NCBI GenBank assembly: GCA_015061615.1
Contig: SUWE01000020.1
Location: 1 to 44,171 of the forward strand
Reading direction: 5' to 3'
Length of the DNA: 44,171 bases
Origin: Lentisphaerota bacterium
GTDB lineage: Bacteria > Verrucomicrobiota > Lentisphaeria > Victivallales > Victivallaceae
A program made the translations under genes and the position numbers. Below, piece by piece: positions 41,814-44,171 of the stretch. Below the pieces are notes generated by a model that saw nothing but the letters and a program-made list of their open reading frames with translations, was not told the DNA's origin and made no database searches. Numbering within the stretch: the stretch's first letter is position 1; each line of letters begins with the position of its first letter.

Positions 41814-41847
41814 CCCAAGGGACACACCCTTGGGGTTTTGTGTTTTT
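41814..41847 (+). terminator. Terminator of the tRNA pair
   Basis: CCCAAGGG (41814-41821), loop ACACA, CCCTTGGG (41827-41834), followed by GTTTTGTGTTTTT. A run of G then C (41849-41861) comes directly after. Confidence 0.92.
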
Positions 41848-41890
41848 CGGGGGGGTCCCCCAGTAAGAAATCGCCTTTTTTGCTGATTTT

Positions 41891-41922
41891 AATATACCCC
41901 GCCGGAGTATATTTGCAAATAT
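41891..41922. promoter_or_regulatory. Two overlapping palindromes upstream of the symporter gene
   Basis: AATATAC (41891-41897) and GTATATT (41907-41913) form an inverted repeat around CCCGCCGGA. The second arm overlaps a perfect 14-base palindrome, ATATTTGCAAATAT (41909-41922). They lie 36-67 bases upstream of the candidate -35 box of the symporter gene and look like operator sites. Confidence 0.5.
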
Positions 41923-41957
41923 TTCAACTCCTTACATTACTATTTGACGGATAAAAC

Positions 41958-41985
41958 TTGCTTTTTGCTTCAAATACAGTAAATT
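41958..41985 (+). promoter_or_regulatory. Candidate promoter of the sodium/solute symporter gene
   Basis: TTGCTT (41958-41963), 16-base spacer, TAAATT (41980-41985), 49 bases before the start codon. The match is moderate, as might be expected for a regulated promoter. Confidence 0.5.
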
Positions 41986-42034
41986 AAAAGTTAAACAGAG
42001 AATTTTATAAACCTGATAAACAGAGGGCAAATTT

Positions 42035-43723
<1,689 letters not shown>

Positions 43724-43729
43724 AAGTTT

Positions 43730-43921
43730 ATGGCAGTTGTATCAATGACTCAGGGGCGGCCCTGGGTGCATATAATCAAGTTTTCATTGCCGCTTTTGGC
43801 AGGAGCAGTTTTGCAGCAGCTTTACAGCACCGTGGATACGGTGGCGGTGGGCAATATTGTCGGCGAATCGGCTCTGGCAAGCGTATTGAATATTGCCCGA
43901 ATTCCTTGTTCTATTGATTAG
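43730..43921 (+). pseudogene. Truncated MATE-family efflux protein gene
   Basis: 63 codons. Residues 6 to about 51 (MTQGRPWVHIIKFSLPLLAG through VDTVAVGNIVGESALASV) match the N-terminus of MATE multidrug transporters, normally about 450 residues. After about nucleotide 43882 the similarity ends, and an unrelated tail (LNIARIPCSID) runs to a stop. The break could be an insertion, a recombination scar or an assembly join. There is no ribosome site before the ATG, which lies 6 bases after the symporter stop. No function is expected from this fragment. Confidence 0.75.
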
Positions 43922-44171
43922 CTTGGTTTTAAGTACTTTTGCGGCAAAATAGAATTTCTACGTTTTGCACTGGAATTACCACCACTTTTGTGCCCTTGGG
44001 CACAAAAAACGAAGCCGCACTTGTCCCGCCGCAGCCTTGGCGTAGGCGGAAGGCTTCACTCCTATGAGAGACTATTTGTCAAGTTTTATTTGCGAAAAAA
44101 TCGTAAAAAAGTTGATAATCAGCGAAAGATGATTCTAAAAAGCTGCTTTTGTCTTGCTCCTATTCGCGTTC
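43922..44171. other. Non-coding, palindrome-rich DNA at the window end
   Basis: No gene is visible. A 22-base palindrome, TTTTGTGCCC-TT-GGGCACAAAA, lies at 43986-44007. A larger nested hairpin follows at 44011-44057: GAAGCC (44011-44016) pairs with GGCTTC (44052-44057), and CCGCC (44026-44030) with GGCGG (44045-44049). The last 110 bases are AT-rich. This may be part of an intergenic repeat or the end of a mobile element that broke the MATE gene, but no terminal repeats or transposase can be seen. Confidence 0.45.

Overview
The window reads as chromosomal DNA of a Gram-negative-type (diderm) bacterium. It carries bamA (outer-membrane protein insertion), peptidoglycan genes, and core information genes (dnaB, ssb, rpsF, rpsR, rplI, prs, rplY, pth, xerC). 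G+C is moderate, and vegetative promoters of the form TTGACA-17-TATATT recur. TTG starts are fairly common (pore examples: the SPFH gene at 12140, rpsF at 30867). The three-gene SPFH cluster beside a metal ATPase and an ABC exporter, the MurB-Ddl fusion and the general protein style suggest the PVC group, most likely Lentisphaerota (Victivallis-like). That placement is inference from memory, not from a search.

Layout. 1-1180: a zinc-type alcohol dehydrogenase (minus), preceded at 1200-1413 by a pair of ~52-base direct repeats. 1423-6417 (minus): a three-gene operon matching E. coli yhiI-rbbA-yhhJ (HlyD adaptor, double ABC ATPase fused to a permease, second permease), with a near-consensus promoter. 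6500-11143 (minus): a zinc-ribbon membrane protein with its own promoter and terminator, and a translationally coupled xerC-hrpB pair. A compact divergent promoter separates xerC from an SH3-domain envelope protein (11206-12042, plus).

12140-22541 (plus) is the most interesting block. Seven tightly packed genes encode three SPFH/HflKC-like membrane proteins (the first with seven predicted membrane segments), a P1B-type metal ATPase with a His/Cys-rich N-terminus, an ABC ATPase with a long C-terminal tail, an ABC permease with a large soluble insert, and an unrecognised membrane-anchored protein. A strong hairpin at 22580-22612 closes it. No ftsH is present. It may be one membrane-microdomain-associated transport system.

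22685-28247: a CNNM/CorC-like membrane protein, then a promoter and the operon rpe-hisI-(murB-ddl fusion)-gcvT-like. 28254-34031: a strong promoter and ~210-base structured leader precede prs-rplY-pth-rpsF-ssb-rpsR-rplI-dnaB. 34292-39151: bamA, mazG and a GT-C type membrane glycosyltransferase-like protein. 39190-41548: a Gfo/Idh/MocA oxidoreductase with promoter and terminator, and a BASS-family transporter. 41577-41847: a tRNA-Gly/tRNA-Phe transcription unit with promoter and terminator. 42035-43723: a sodium/solute symporter, followed by a MATE efflux gene that breaks off after about 50 codons into palindrome-rich non-coding DNA running to the window edge.
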